Below the pieces are notes generated by a model that saw only the letters and a program-made list of their open reading frames with translations, ran no database searches and was not told the origin of the DNA. Below are positions 53,356 through 61,971 of a stretch of DNA of 64,000 nt, piece after piece (position 1 is the first letter of the stretch; each line of letters starts with the position of its first letter). The position numbers were made by a program, and so were the translations under genes. The stretch is from positions 62,001 to 126,000 of the forward strand of contig AP017308.1 of the NCBI GenBank assembly GCA_001548435.1, read 5' to 3'. This stretch comes from Leptolyngbya sp. NIES-3755. Its GTDB lineage: Bacteria; Cyanobacteriota; Cyanobacteriia; Leptolyngbyales; Leptolyngbyaceae.

Positions 53356-54684
53356 TTGTCTCAAAATCCTCGCCAGCTTGCGTTTAATGCCCTTCGAGCC
53401 GTTCATAAGGGAGCCTTTGCCGATGTTGCGGTTGATCAAGCCTTGCAGCAGAGTGAGATTTCATTGCTCGATCGACGTTTATTCACCGAACTCGTTTACG
53501 GAATCATTCGCCGCCAACGCACCTTAAACGCGCTGATTGATCAGTTTGCCAAAAAGAGCGATCAGCCTCCAGATTTGCGCTTGATTCTGCAATTGGGACT
53601 GTATCAACTGCGCTATCTCGATCAGATTCCAGAGTCGGCAGCAGTCGATACGAGTGTGGAACTAGCAAAACGCAATAAGCTGAGCGGTTTAACGGGCGTG
53701 GTAAATGGATTGTTGCGGCAGTATTTGAGGACTCAGAAGATTCTGAAAGCTGATCCGCTGGAATTGCCGGAAGATGCAATTGCAAGAATCGGAACATTAC
53801 ACAGCTATCCCGATTGGATTGTTCAAGCTTGGTGTGATCAGTTCGGAATCGAAGACACTGAAAAGCTATGTGAATGGATGAACCGGACACCAAAGATTGA
53901 TTTGAGAATTAACACGCTGAAAACAGATATTGATCAAGTTGAAGCGGCGATGATTGCTCAAGGGATTCAAGTCGATCGCATTTCCAATGTTCCAAATGCA
54001 CTCAGATTGCCGCCCAGTGCAGGCGCGATTCAGAACTTACCAGGCTATACAGAGGGCTGGTGGATTGTTCAAGATAGTAGCGCTCAGTTAGTAAGTTATT
54101 TAGTTGATCCACAACCTGGAGAAATGGTTGCGGATGCTTGTGCGGCTCCGGGTGGAAAGACTTTGCATTTAGCAGAATTGATGCACGATCGAGGAACCGT
54201 TTGGGCGATCGACAAAACAGTATCGCGATTGAAAAAACTACAACAGAATGTCGATCGCTTATCCCTAAAGTCGATCCAAGTTTTGACCGCTGATAGCCGC
54301 AATGTTCCACAATTGAAAGGAAAGTGCGATCGTGTGTTAGTGGATGCGCCTTGCTCTGGGCTTGGAACTTTGAATCGTCATGCGGATGCCCGTTGGCGAC
54401 AGACTCCAGAAAGTGCAACAGGACTCGCACAATTGCAACTAGAAATTCTTACTGAAGCAGCAACTTGGATCAAACCTCAAGGCGGATTAATTTACTCAAC
54501 TTGCACACTGAATACGATCGAGAATGAATCCGTGGTGAAACAGTTCTTAGCTCAACATTCAAATTGGTCAATTGAACGGACAGAGCTTTTTCCAGAACTA
54601 TCCACTTCAGAAGGTTGGATCAAAGTTCTGCCGCACTGCCACAATATGGACGGATTCTTTATGGTCAGGCTGAAACATGGATGA
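53356..54684 (+). CDS. rsmB: 16S rRNA (cytosine-967-C5)-methyltransferase
   Basis: RsmB methylates C967 of 16S rRNA. The NusB-like N-terminal domain (about 1-140) precedes the SAM-dependent core: ADACAAPGGKT, the DAPCSGLG catalytic cysteine, and STCTLNTIENE for the second cysteine. At 442 residues it is full length. The start is a TTG at 53356; an in-frame TAG at 53341-53343 rules out an upstream start. The TerB-like gene overlaps its last 8 bases. Confidence 0.93.
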   Translation: MSQNPRQLAFNALRAVHKGAFADVAVDQALQQSEISLLDRRLFTELVYGIIRRQRTLNALIDQFAKKSDQPPDLRLILQLGLYQLRYLDQIPESAAVDTSVELAKRNKLSGLTGVVNGLLRQYLRTQKILKADPLELPEDAIARIGTLHSYPDWIVQAWCDQFGIEDTEKLCEWMNRTPKIDLRINTLKTDIDQVEAAMIAQGIQVDRISNVPNALRLPPSAGAIQNLPGYTEGWWIVQDSSAQLVSYLVDPQPGEMVADACAAPGGKTLHLAELMHDRGTVWAIDKTVSRLKKLQQNVDRLSLKSIQVLTADSRNVPQLKGKCDRVLVDAPCSGLGTLNRHADARWRQTPESATGLAQLQLEILTEAATWIKPQGGLIYSTCTLNTIENESVVKQFLAQHSNWSIERTELFPELSTSEGWIKVLPHCHNMDGFFMVRLKHG

Positions 54685-55090
54685 TACAAAAACGTTAGTG
54701 AAAATCTTGATTGGAGTGGCTTGGTTGGATGGGAAGATTCAGCCAGAAGAGCGATCGTATCTTCAGCAAATTGCGAAAGAGAAAGGAGTGGAGAGCGATC
54801 GAGAAATTCAGCCGATTCTCTACGAACTGCGATCGGTCAAACCGGAAGAATGTTATCAGTGGGTGCAGGACTATCTAGGCGAATATCCGACCTCTGAACG
54901 CTGTCATCAATTGATCGAAGAGATTAGTGGCTTGATTTATTTGGATGGCTCGATCGACAGTGAGGAAGCGAAACTATTAACTCGATTGCAAATTCTCGAA
55001 TCTGAACCTGCTCCAAGCTTGCACACCAAAGTAATTGCAGCGATTCGCAAACTCTATCAACATGGAGTGTCAAAAATCGAAAAGCTCTAA
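54677..55090 (+). CDS. TerB-like protein
   Basis: A 137-residue all-helical TerB-domain protein with the two repeated acidic motifs of the family, GVAWLDGKIQPEERSYLQQI and GLIYLDGSIDSEEAKLLTRL. TerB domains occur in tellurite-resistance and in metal- or membrane-associated stress operons; no ter genes are near, so the role is unknown. The ATG lies within the end of rsmB (ATGGATGA overlap), which couples their translation. Confidence 0.85.
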   Translation: MDDTKTLVKILIGVAWLDGKIQPEERSYLQQIAKEKGVESDREIQPILYELRSVKPEECYQWVQDYLGEYPTSERCHQLIEEISGLIYLDGSIDSEEAKLLTRLQILESEPAPSLHTKVIAAIRKLYQHGVSKIEKL

Positions 55091-55206
55091 GATCACCCGA
55101 TCGAATGACCTCTGCTCATCCAAAAGCACGAAGTGTCCTTTAGAAAAAAACGAGTAGAGTCTTACACGGAGGCAGAGGAAGACCATCTTATCCCCTCAAC
55201 ACCACA

Positions 55207-55392
55207 ATGAGTTCAGATTATTGGTATCGCTCGTTCAGACTAGCAACTCAGAAATTGCATCTGGAAGCTTGTTTTGGTTTAGCAACTCACGATCGCAATG
55301 CTGAACGTGTCTTTCAAGAGATCGCTCATTTGTTTGCTTCTAAAGAGCTACAGCAACGACTAAAAGAGAAACGTGGCTGTCGCTCCTGGTAA
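55207..55392 (+). CDS. Small hypothetical protein
   Basis: A 61-residue frame, MSSDYWYRSFRLATQKLHLE to KEKRGCRSW, with a predicted helical, basic C-terminus. I recognise no family. The leader before the ATG has no strong ribosome site. It lies between the TerB-like gene and the convergent narM gene. Confidence 0.35.
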   Translation: MSSDYWYRSFRLATQKLHLEACFGLATHDRNAERVFQEIAHLFASKELQQRLKEKRGCRSW

Positions 55393-55412
55393 TTCTGACT
55401 ATTGATAGTTGT

Positions 55413-55865
55413 TTAAGCCAAATGGAATTCTTTCACCGCAGGCAGGAAATTTGCATTCTCGTGAGACGATCGACTCAGCTTAATCAGAACAAATCGCTGA
55501 ATCGGTGTGAGAGATCCCCATTGAGCCTGGGTGATTGTAATTCCAACTTCTTTGGCTTTGGTGTTAACGCTCTCAGGGACAATCGTGGCACCATTCCAAG
55601 CAGGATTAGGCTCGATCGCTAAATCGGTCGCGGTTTCCCCGGTTCGCTCTTTGATCAAGTCATGCAACAAGTCGTGATAGTTGCGAATTTCGTCTTCTGT
55701 CGTGCAAGGTAACTCTATGGTTTTTTGTCGATCGCTTTCCGTGAACTTATTCCATTGATGCAGCTTTAACTTCACGCCGCACGTATCTAGTTTGTACCGA
55801 ACAATCATCGGAATACAGCGGAGGGAATCGACAAAATCGGATTCAAACTGAAAAAAGGGATTCAT
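55413..55865 (-). CDS. narM: Nitrate reductase-associated protein NarM
   Basis: A 150-residue protein of the nitrate-reductase-associated family, with FVDSLRCIPMIVRYKLDTCG and IPESVNTKAKEVGI-like segments (VPESVNTKAKEVGITI). NarM is required for active nitrate reductase in cyanobacteria. GGAGTCGATCG before the ATG is a good ribosome site. It starts 11 bases after the PsiE-like gene, so the two form an operon. NarB is about 2.3 kb upstream on the same strand. Confidence 0.9.
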   Translation of the reverse strand: MNPFFQFESDFVDSLRCIPMIVRYKLDTCGVKLKLHQWNKFTESDRQKTIELPCTTEDEIRNYHDLLHDLIKERTGETATDLAIEPNPAWNGATIVPESVNTKAKEVGITITQAQWGSLTPIQRFVLIKLSRSSHENANFLPAVKEFHLA

Positions 55866-55876
55866 CGATCGACTCC

Positions 55877-56341
55877 TTAGTGATGATTTTTAGGAGCAAC
55901 ATTCCGAACAATCCAGTAGCTGACAGAGAGCGCAAAAATCGCGGTTGCCAATGCAATCAGATCAACTCCAGCCGTCTTCTCTAAGTCTAAGATAATAATC
56001 TTCCGAGCGACCGCAATCAATGATGTAACAATGACTAACTCTACTTGAATCACATGCTTTTTCAAGTAAGCAGTAATGTTCTCTAAAATCTCAAATGCGA
56101 TCAGAACATTCAAGAACAAACCAAAGATCGTAAATAACACTTTTGTAGAGTAGTCATACGCCGAAATCGAAGTCAACTCAGAGACTAAAACTCTGCCGAG
56201 TTGAAACACCGAAAGAAAAATTACGAGCAGCATCATGATCGACAAAAGCTTCGACACCCAGACTTCGATGCGTTCTAGGAAGCTGAGAAAATTTTCGTCT
56301 TTCATGCCTTCTCGCAAGGATTTCCACAGGGAACGACGCAT
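55877..56341 (-). CDS. PsiE-family membrane protein
   Basis: A 154-residue protein with four predicted membrane segments that match the phosphate-starvation-inducible PsiE family (VEVWVSKLLSIMMLLVIFLSVFQLG-like start and a LVIVTSLIAVARKIIILD segment). The function of PsiE is unknown. It is directly followed by narM on the same strand, an unusual pairing that may be chance or may reflect shared nutrient control. Confidence 0.82.
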   Translation of the reverse strand: MRRSLWKSLREGMKDENFLSFLERIEVWVSKLLSIMMLLVIFLSVFQLGRVLVSELTSISAYDYSTKVLFTIFGLFLNVLIAFEILENITAYLKKHVIQVELVIVTSLIAVARKIIILDLEKTAGVDLIALATAIFALSVSYWIVRNVAPKNHH

Positions 56342-56452
56342 AAATACCTACCACCTCTACTGCTGTGAGCATACCCAGACAGTGCGATCGGAGTAAAGCG
56401 AATCGTGCGGTTCTTTACATGGAGGATTCTATCAGGAACAATCGAACAAAGT

Positions 56453-57799
56453 CTATGTTTGGGATGTTACACTCTGCTCAAAGCTAAAAAAGTTTCCTGG
56501 ATCGAATCTCTGTTTCACTTGTTTAAGTTTCTGCCAGTTGTTTCCATAGTATGCAGTTTGCCAGTTCGTTAAATCGCGATCGCAGTAATTGAGATAGCAT
56601 CCTCCAGTCACATGCGGCTGCATTGCGGCTCGAAAATTCCGCACCCAATTGACGTGAACGGTTTGATCTTGTGGTTTGATCCAATAGGTTTGATATTGAA
56701 TATTGAATTTCACTTGCCGATGTGTAAAAGCAGTTGCATCTGATGAAATTTTTGCGATCGCGCCTCCATAGCTATCAAATTGCAGCACAATATTTTTACT
56801 CGGTGCCTGCTTGAGAAAGTTAATCACCGTTGCAATTCCAGCCGCATTCAAGGGAGTTGCTACATAGTCTGAAGCATTCTTAAACTTCGTTTGTGAACCA
56901 TGCCAATGTGCTAACCGCTTCGGATAGCCCGGTTTCAATCCTGCAAAAGCATACACCGCTTCAATATAGGGTAAAGTCTCGATCGAGATTGCTTTCGGAG
57001 CGAGTTCTAACAATGGAGCTAAAACTTGTCGTAGTTCTGCTTCTGTTCCTACAAATTGCCCAACCACGAACACAGAACCCACCGATTCAGGCACTAACTT
57101 GAGAATGCTCGTGTGTCGATCGTCGGTCTCCGCTGCCCAAGTTTGCCAGAACTGAATAATTCGCTCAATCTCTGTCCAGTTCCAACTGAGTTGATAGACC
57201 GTTACTTTGTCGATCGAATACGTTTGATAAGTCAGCGAAGTCACAATTCCAAAGTTTCCACCTCCTCCACCGCGCAATGCCCAGAATAAATCTGTGTTCT
57301 GAGTTGAATTTGCAACAATCACTTTTCCTGCCGCTGTGACCATTTCAATTGATCGTAAACTATCACATGTTAATCCTTTCCATCTTGCTAACAATCCATA
57401 GCCGCCACCCAGTGTCAGTCCTGTAATTCCAACCGTTGCACATGATCCGCCTGGAATTGTTACACCCTGGGCGCTGAGTGTTTCATACACTGGAACCAGT
57501 TCTGCTCCCGCTTGAATCGTTGTTTGTCCTTGCCCAACTTGAATTTGCTCCATTTCGTTGAGGTCAATGATCAGTGCATCATTCGCCACTGAAAACGCCT
57601 CATAGTGATGTCTTCCGCTCCGTACCCGAACTGGAATACCGCTGGTCTGTGCCCAATTCACAGCATTGATCACATCTTTGACTGACTGACAAAATACGAT
57701 CGCAAAAGGGGAAGCCGTATATCGAGTATTAAAGTTCAGTCGTGCATCTTCATAGCCTGATTCACCTGCATAAATTACTCGTCCTGTGAGTTCCACCAT
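56453..57799 (-). CDS. FAD-linked oxidoreductase of the BBE family
   Basis: A berberine-bridge-enzyme-like flavoprotein of about 448 residues. The PCMH-type FAD domain has SGRHHYEAF for 8-alpha-histidyl attachment and GGSCATVGITGLTLGGGYG, whose cysteine fits a second covalent flavin link. The C-terminal BBE segment is YGNNWQKLKQVKQRFDPGNFF. It oxidises a small organic substrate with O2; the substrate is unknown. The ATG at 57799 follows GGAGAACAACCA closely and is preferred to the upstream frame start at 57835. It lies between narB and the psiE-narM pair, without an obvious tie to nitrate use. Confidence 0.88.
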   Translation of the reverse strand: MVELTGRVIYAGESGYEDARLNFNTRYTASPFAIVFCQSVKDVINAVNWAQTSGIPVRVRSGRHHYEAFSVANDALIIDLNEMEQIQVGQGQTTIQAGAELVPVYETLSAQGVTIPGGSCATVGITGLTLGGGYGLLARWKGLTCDSLRSIEMVTAAGKVIVANSTQNTDLFWALRGGGGGNFGIVTSLTYQTYSIDKVTVYQLSWNWTEIERIIQFWQTWAAETDDRHTSILKLVPESVGSVFVVGQFVGTEAELRQVLAPLLELAPKAISIETLPYIEAVYAFAGLKPGYPKRLAHWHGSQTKFKNASDYVATPLNAAGIATVINFLKQAPSKNIVLQFDSYGGAIAKISSDATAFTHRQVKFNIQYQTYWIKPQDQTVHVNWVRNFRAAMQPHVTGGCYLNYCDRDLTNWQTAYYGNNWQKLKQVKQRFDPGNFFSFEQSVTSQT

Positions 57800-57895
57800 T
57801 GGTTGTTCTCCGATCGGTTGTGGAGATGGACACACTGCGATCGAGCTTCATTTCCGATTTCTCATCGATAACGGCTATATCGAGAAATTTTAGCT

Positions 57896-58198
57896 TTGCC
57901 ACGCAATCATCCTTGGCGAGAGCGAATTCTGCGATTGCTGGCGAGTTGGAAAGTTAGAATAGACTTGAGCGAGATTGAAAACTTTACTGGGCAGGAGGCA
58001 CTTATGGCACTTTCCGAATCATTTCTACAGTGGGAACAACAGCACGATGAACAACTAGAGCAGCGAGTAAGGAGGCAACAGCAGCAAGAAATTGCTCGAA
58101 ACCTTCTCAGAACAAATCTACCACTCGAAACGATCGCTGAAGTCACCGGACTTGAAATCGCTCAGTTGCAGCAGCTCCAAGCCCAGTTAGATTCCTAA
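57896..58198 (+). pseudogene. Truncated DUF4351-like fragment
   Basis: The 100-residue frame opens with a TTG and has no proper N-terminus; an internal ATG at 58004 would leave 64 residues. NHPWRERILRLLASWKVRIDLSE and the ALSESFLQWEQQ region are recognisably similar to the middle and C-terminal part of the 294-residue DUF4351-like protein at 41.4-42.3 kb (NPKRSTALDLLVRWRISIEVT, VALSQVYLEWERRT). The N-terminal nuclease-like half is absent, so this is a remnant or a small domain protein. Its last 4 bases overlap the convergent narB end. Confidence 0.6.
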
Positions 58199-60405
58199 GA
58201 TGGCGTAGAAGCGAGAACATGAGTCAGCACAGTCGTCTCGCTTGTTTCGATCGCGGAAATCGGAATTAATTGCACCGCACACGCTTTCAGTTCAGGCTGT
58301 TTTGAATCGGGACATGCCACTTCATGAGTTAACGCATTCGCTTCTGCGTGATCTGCCCAGAGTGCGCCCCAGTGCATTGGGACAAAGACAGTTCCAGGCG
58401 CGATCGCTTTCGTGACTCTTGCTGGAAATCTTGCCATGCCCCGCCTCGATCGTACTTCGATCAGTTCGTCCGCTTGAATCCCTAATTTCGCTGCATCTTT
58501 GGGATGGATCTCAATGAAGGGATTGGGATACATTTGGCGAATTTTCTCAATCCGTCCAGTGCGGCTCTGAGTGTGCCAATGTCCATACAATCGTCCAGTG
58601 GTTAGCACGAATGGATAGTTATCGTCTGGGGGTTCTGCGAGTCCGCGTGAGTAGACATTCGAGAAACGCGCTTTACCATCTGGAGTGTGGAATTTTAGAT
58701 CGGTATAAAGACGTTTTGCTTTCTCAGTTTTTTGTTTGTGTGATTCGGCTTTGTTGGTAAAGGGCCATTGAGTTGCACCCATTTCGCGTAGGAAGGTATG
58801 GCTTAATCCAGATTGATCACAGGGTCGATCGTGCGTTAAACGAACAAATTCAGCGTAGACTTCTGCGGCATAGTTAAAGGCAAATTGTTTCCGATAGCCC
58901 AATCTACGTCCAACTTCTGCAAAGATTTCCCAATCGGTTCGAGCTTCACCCGGTGCGACTCGGAACTGTGGACAGAGGGTGATTCGCCGCTCGGAATTAG
59001 TCATCACTCCGGTTTTTTCGCTCCATTGTGTTGTGGGCAGTAACACATGAGCATAGTCCGCCATTTCTGTTGGATAGTAACATTCTTGGTAGACCGTGAA
59101 TGGCGATCGACGAAGTGCTGCTTTCGTTCGTTCAATATCTGGCATACTCACAGCAGGATTGGTTGCTGCTACCCAAAGCATTCCAATCTCTCCGGTTTCA
59201 AGTCCGGTGATCATATCCCAAGCGGTTCGACCTGGATTTGCAGAGATCGAACCCGCTGGAAGCTGCCAGAATTGTTCGACTTGGGCACGATGTTCTGCAA
59301 CTTGCACTAATCGATATCCCGGCAATAAATGAGACAGTCCACCTGCCTCGCGTCCACCCATTGCATTCGGTTGCCCAGTGAGCGAAAAAGGTCCGGCTCC
59401 AGGCTTACCAATCTGTCCAGTGAGCAAATGTAGATTGATAATCGATCGAACTTTTGCGGTTCCTTCTGAAGATTGATTGATCCCCATCGACCACATCGAC
59501 ATCACCCGCTTCGATCTGCTCCAATAATGTGCAGCGGTTAGCAAATCAGTTTCAGCAATTCCACATCGAATCGCAACCACATCAGGTGGATAGTGCTTAA
59601 TGACTTCTTTGAACTCTTCAAAGCCATTGGTGTGGGATTCAATGAATGCTTTATCGATATCACCCCACCGCAGCAATAGGTGAGCAATTCCGTACATTAA
59701 ATCAATGTCTGTTCCCGGATTAATGGCTAAGTGAAGATCAGCCGCTTCAGCCGTTTCAGTACACCGGGGATCAACCACGACTAGCTTCACATTAGAATTC
59801 TTTTTGTGATAGCGGCGGAAGCGATTAAAAATAATTGGGTGACATTCTGCGGTGTTAGTCCCAATCAGAAAAGCACAATCGGTTTGCTCTAAATCTTCAT
59901 AGCAACAAGGTGGACCATCAGCCCCAAAACTTTGAATGTATCCCGCCACCGCAGAAGACATACAGAGACGCGAATTTGCATCAAAGTTATTAGTTCCAAG
60001 ACAGCCTTTCATGAGCTTCTGAGCAATGTAGTAGTCTTCGGTTTGGAACTGTCCCGAAGCATACATGCCGATCGCATCGACTCCTTGAGTAAACTTCACG
60101 GTGCGAATACGATCGACAACCTTGGTTAATGCTTCTTCCCAAGAAACTCGTCGAAACGGCTCATCCAACGAATCTCGCATCATTGGATAACGCAGGCGGT
60201 CTTTGTGCAGTGATTCTGCGATCGTGGCTCCTTTCACACAGACCATTCCCTGGCTCGATGCGTGAGCGCGATCGCCTCGAACGTTCCAAATCGGTGTGCC
60301 GTCTTTGTCGCGGTTGACGGCTTTTCCGGGTATTGCAGGCGGCAGTACCTCTAAGCCGCAACCCACCCCACAGTAAGGGCAGAGCGTTTTAGTTGGTTCA
60401 GCCAT
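58195..60405 (-). CDS. narB: Ferredoxin-nitrate reductase
   Basis: A 736-residue molybdopterin enzyme that reduces nitrate to nitrite with ferredoxin. The [4Fe-4S] cluster motif is Cys9-x2-Cys12-x3-Cys16-x39-Cys56 (CPYCGVGC...GMVCVKG), followed by molybdopterin dinucleotide-binding segments such as [26 protein letters not shown] (in part). Length and sequence fit cyanobacterial NarB. It follows the nrtC-nrtD transporter genes and a DUF1830 gene on the same strand, as in nitrate-assimilation operons, although nirA and nrtAB are outside the window. Confidence 0.95.
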   Translation of the reverse strand: MAEPTKTLCPYCGVGCGLEVLPPAIPGKAVNRDKDGTPIWNVRGDRAHASSQGMVCVKGATIAESLHKDRLRYPMMRDSLDEPFRRVSWEEALTKVVDRIRTVKFTQGVDAIGMYASGQFQTEDYYIAQKLMKGCLGTNNFDANSRLCMSSAVAGYIQSFGADGPPCCYEDLEQTDCAFLIGTNTAECHPIIFNRFRRYHKKNSNVKLVVVDPRCTETAEAADLHLAINPGTDIDLMYGIAHLLLRWGDIDKAFIESHTNGFEEFKEVIKHYPPDVVAIRCGIAETDLLTAAHYWSRSKRVMSMWSMGINQSSEGTAKVRSIINLHLLTGQIGKPGAGPFSLTGQPNAMGGREAGGLSHLLPGYRLVQVAEHRAQVEQFWQLPAGSISANPGRTAWDMITGLETGEIGMLWVAATNPAVSMPDIERTKAALRRSPFTVYQECYYPTEMADYAHVLLPTTQWSEKTGVMTNSERRITLCPQFRVAPGEARTDWEIFAEVGRRLGYRKQFAFNYAAEVYAEFVRLTHDRPCDQSGLSHTFLREMGATQWPFTNKAESHKQKTEKAKRLYTDLKFHTPDGKARFSNVYSRGLAEPPDDNYPFVLTTGRLYGHWHTQSRTGRIEKIRQMYPNPFIEIHPKDAAKLGIQADELIEVRSRRGMARFPARVTKAIAPGTVFVPMHWGALWADHAEANALTHEVACPDSKQPELKACAVQLIPISAIETSETTVLTHVLASTPS

Positions 60406-60419
60406 GACGGTGTTCTCCC

Positions 60420-60665
60420 TTATGTCTCAAGTTCTGCTGAGTAGCGTTGTAGGACTTGTAGCTGCTCACAGGCGATCGTTTGAAGTAACTGCAATCCAGT
60501 TGCAGTGTAAGTATAAATCTCTAGTAGCCCTTCTGGTAAGGCTTCAAATATAAATTTTTCGCCGGGGAATACAATGCGATCGAGTGATGAGTGCGGGTTC
60601 GTCTGTAATCGGATTTGCTGAATCAGCCGGGATTGATTGCTGTAGTAACACAAGATTGAGGTCAT
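60420..60665 (-). CDS. DUF1830 family protein
   Basis: An 81-residue protein of the cyanobacterial DUF1830 family. Features include [15 protein letters not shown] near the start and the [12 protein letters not shown] core with a following EIYTYTATG segment. The function is unknown. It lies 14 bases upstream of narB on the same strand, an arrangement that I recall from other cyanobacterial nitrate operons, so a role in nitrate assimilation is possible. The ATG at 60665 opens the frame. Confidence 0.8.
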   Translation of the reverse strand: MTSILCYYSNQSRLIQQIRLQTNPHSSLDRIVFPGEKFIFEALPEGLLEIYTYTATGLQLLQTIACEQLQVLQRYSAELET

Positions 60666-61068
60666 AAATCGTCGGGGAGTTTACCCGTAAAAGAGGACAA
60701 GTCGAACCGGAGCGGAAAAGCGATCAATAGCTTCAGACAGCGGTTGCAGAAAGTCATCTAAACCGACGTTCTCAACCTCGTTCATTCTGATTGGATGAGT
60801 AAGTCTTGAACTGTGTTGTCGGTTACGAGTTCACAATTTTGATCATAGTGCGCTCAGTTCAATCAGGTGTTCTCACGAGAAAAAAGTATACAAATCTGAA
60901 TGAGTAGAACCAGCGAAATCCTTTTGATGAAGGTGTTTCAGGATTTCGATCGCTGTACATGATCGAGACTTAAACTGATTTGAGAAGCGTGTCTGAAAAT
61001 GTTTTCTTTTGATGATGCGATCGTATACAGTATTTTGTTGACTTGAATACGATCGCACTGGTATTTAG
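60666..61068. other. Intergenic region between nrtD and DUF1830-narB
   Basis: A 403-base spacer inside the nitrate cluster. I looked for the NtcA consensus GTA-N8-TAC and found no exact copy. A perfect 11-bp dyad with HIP1-like arms lies at 61016-61057 just past nrtD. A minus-strand 61-codon ORF (60873-61058) has no support. The DUF1830-narB promoter probably lies in the left part of the spacer. Confidence 0.4.
61016..61057. repeat. Perfect dyad with HIP1-core arms after nrtD
   Basis: TGCGATCGTAT (61016-61026) and ATACGATCGCA (61047-61057) form an 11-bp perfect inverted repeat with a 20-base loop. Both arms contain GCGATCG. It lies 12 bases beyond the nrtD stop on the minus strand. No T run follows, so it is more likely a 3'-end-protecting stem or a regulatory site than a terminator. 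Confidence 0.55.
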
Positions 61069-61902
61069 TTACTCATCGTGAGCGTACCGACCAAATAAGA
61101 AGTCGAGCGCTTGGTTTCTCAGAGTGTAGTACTGCGGATCTTCCATCAATGCGGCACGATCTCTCGGACGCGGGAAAGGAACCGTCATAATTTCACCAAT
61201 GTTCGCCGCAGGTCCATTCGTCATCATCACAATGCGATCGGCAAGGAACAAGGCTTCGTCAATGTCATGCGTAATCATCATGACCGTAACTTTGTGCTGT
61301 GCCCAGATTTGTAGAAGTTCTTCTTGCAGTTCTTCTTTGGTGATAGCATCGAGCGCACCAAACGGCTCGTCAAGAATCAGCACTTCAGGATAGATCGATA
61401 AAGCGCGAGCGATCGACACCCGTTGTTTCATCCCACCCGATAGCTGTCCGGGCTTTTTATGTGCTGCTTCTTCGAGTCCGACCATTGCTAAGTGCTGATT
61501 CACAATCTCGATTTTGTCAGCCTTGGATTTGTCAGGATAAACCGAATTCACCGCTAAGTAAATGTTCTCTAATGCAGTCTTCCAAGGTAAGAGCGAATAG
61601 TTTTGGAACACGACCATACGATCGGGTCCTGGCTCTTTGACTTGCTTTCCTTGGACGCGCACTTCACCAGACGAGGGCTGACGGAAACCGGAAACCATAT
61701 CTAGCAACGTGGACTTACCGCAGCCAGAGTGACCGATCACACAAACAAATTCACCTTCTGCAACGGTTAAATTGACATCTTGGAGAACAATGTTTTCACC
61801 ACCGTCACGCTTTGGATAAACCTTAGAAACTCCCTCAATCTCGACAAAGGGAGCGGCTGACGGAGCTTCGGTTTGAGAGGTTTGAGTTGAGAGAATTTGC
61901 AT
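61069..61902 (-). CDS. nrtD: Nitrate ABC transporter ATP-binding protein NrtD
   Basis: A 277-residue ABC ATPase. Walker A is GHSGCGKST, the signature LSGGMKQR and Walker B LILDEPFGALD; the Q loop FQNYSLLPW is typical of the NrtC/NrtD/CmpD/TauB branch. Its position after nrtC and near narB makes nitrate the likely substrate, with CmpD-type bicarbonate transport the alternative. The ATG at 61902 has no Shine-Dalgarno sequence; a heptanucleotide repeat occupies the usual position. Confidence 0.9.
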   Translation of the reverse strand: MQILSTQTSQTEAPSAAPFVEIEGVSKVYPKRDGGENIVLQDVNLTVAEGEFVCVIGHSGCGKSTLLDMVSGFRQPSSGEVRVQGKQVKEPGPDRMVVFQNYSLLPWKTALENIYLAVNSVYPDKSKADKIEIVNQHLAMVGLEEAAHKKPGQLSGGMKQRVSIARALSIYPEVLILDEPFGALDAITKEELQEELLQIWAQHKVTVMMITHDIDEALFLADRIVMMTNGPAANIGEIMTVPFPRPRDRAALMEDPQYYTLRNQALDFLFGRYAHDE

Positions 61903-61910
61903 AAGGGAGT

Positions 61911-61938
61911 GGGAAATGGGGAATGGGGAATGAGGAAT
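61911..61938. repeat. Heptanucleotide tandem repeat in the nrtC-nrtD spacer
   Basis: Four heptamers, GGGAAAT, GGGGAAT, GGGGAAT and GAGGAAT, run in tandem (ATTCCCC on the minus strand). Such short tandemly repeated sequences (STRR) are known from cyanobacterial genomes. They begin 9 bases upstream of the nrtD start codon on the minus strand, where the ribosome-binding site would be expected. Confidence 0.8.
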
Positions 61939-61971
61939 GGAGAGGATCAGAACCAGTCTGATCCCTGGATA

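Noticed and set aside
60873-61058. Minus-strand 61-codon ORF between nrtD and DUF1830
   Set aside because: No ribosome site or domain, and the HIP1 dyad overlaps its start.
60666-61068. NtcA box (GTA-N8-TAC) in the nitrate cluster spacer
   Set aside because: No exact match was found by eye; near matches had the wrong spacing.
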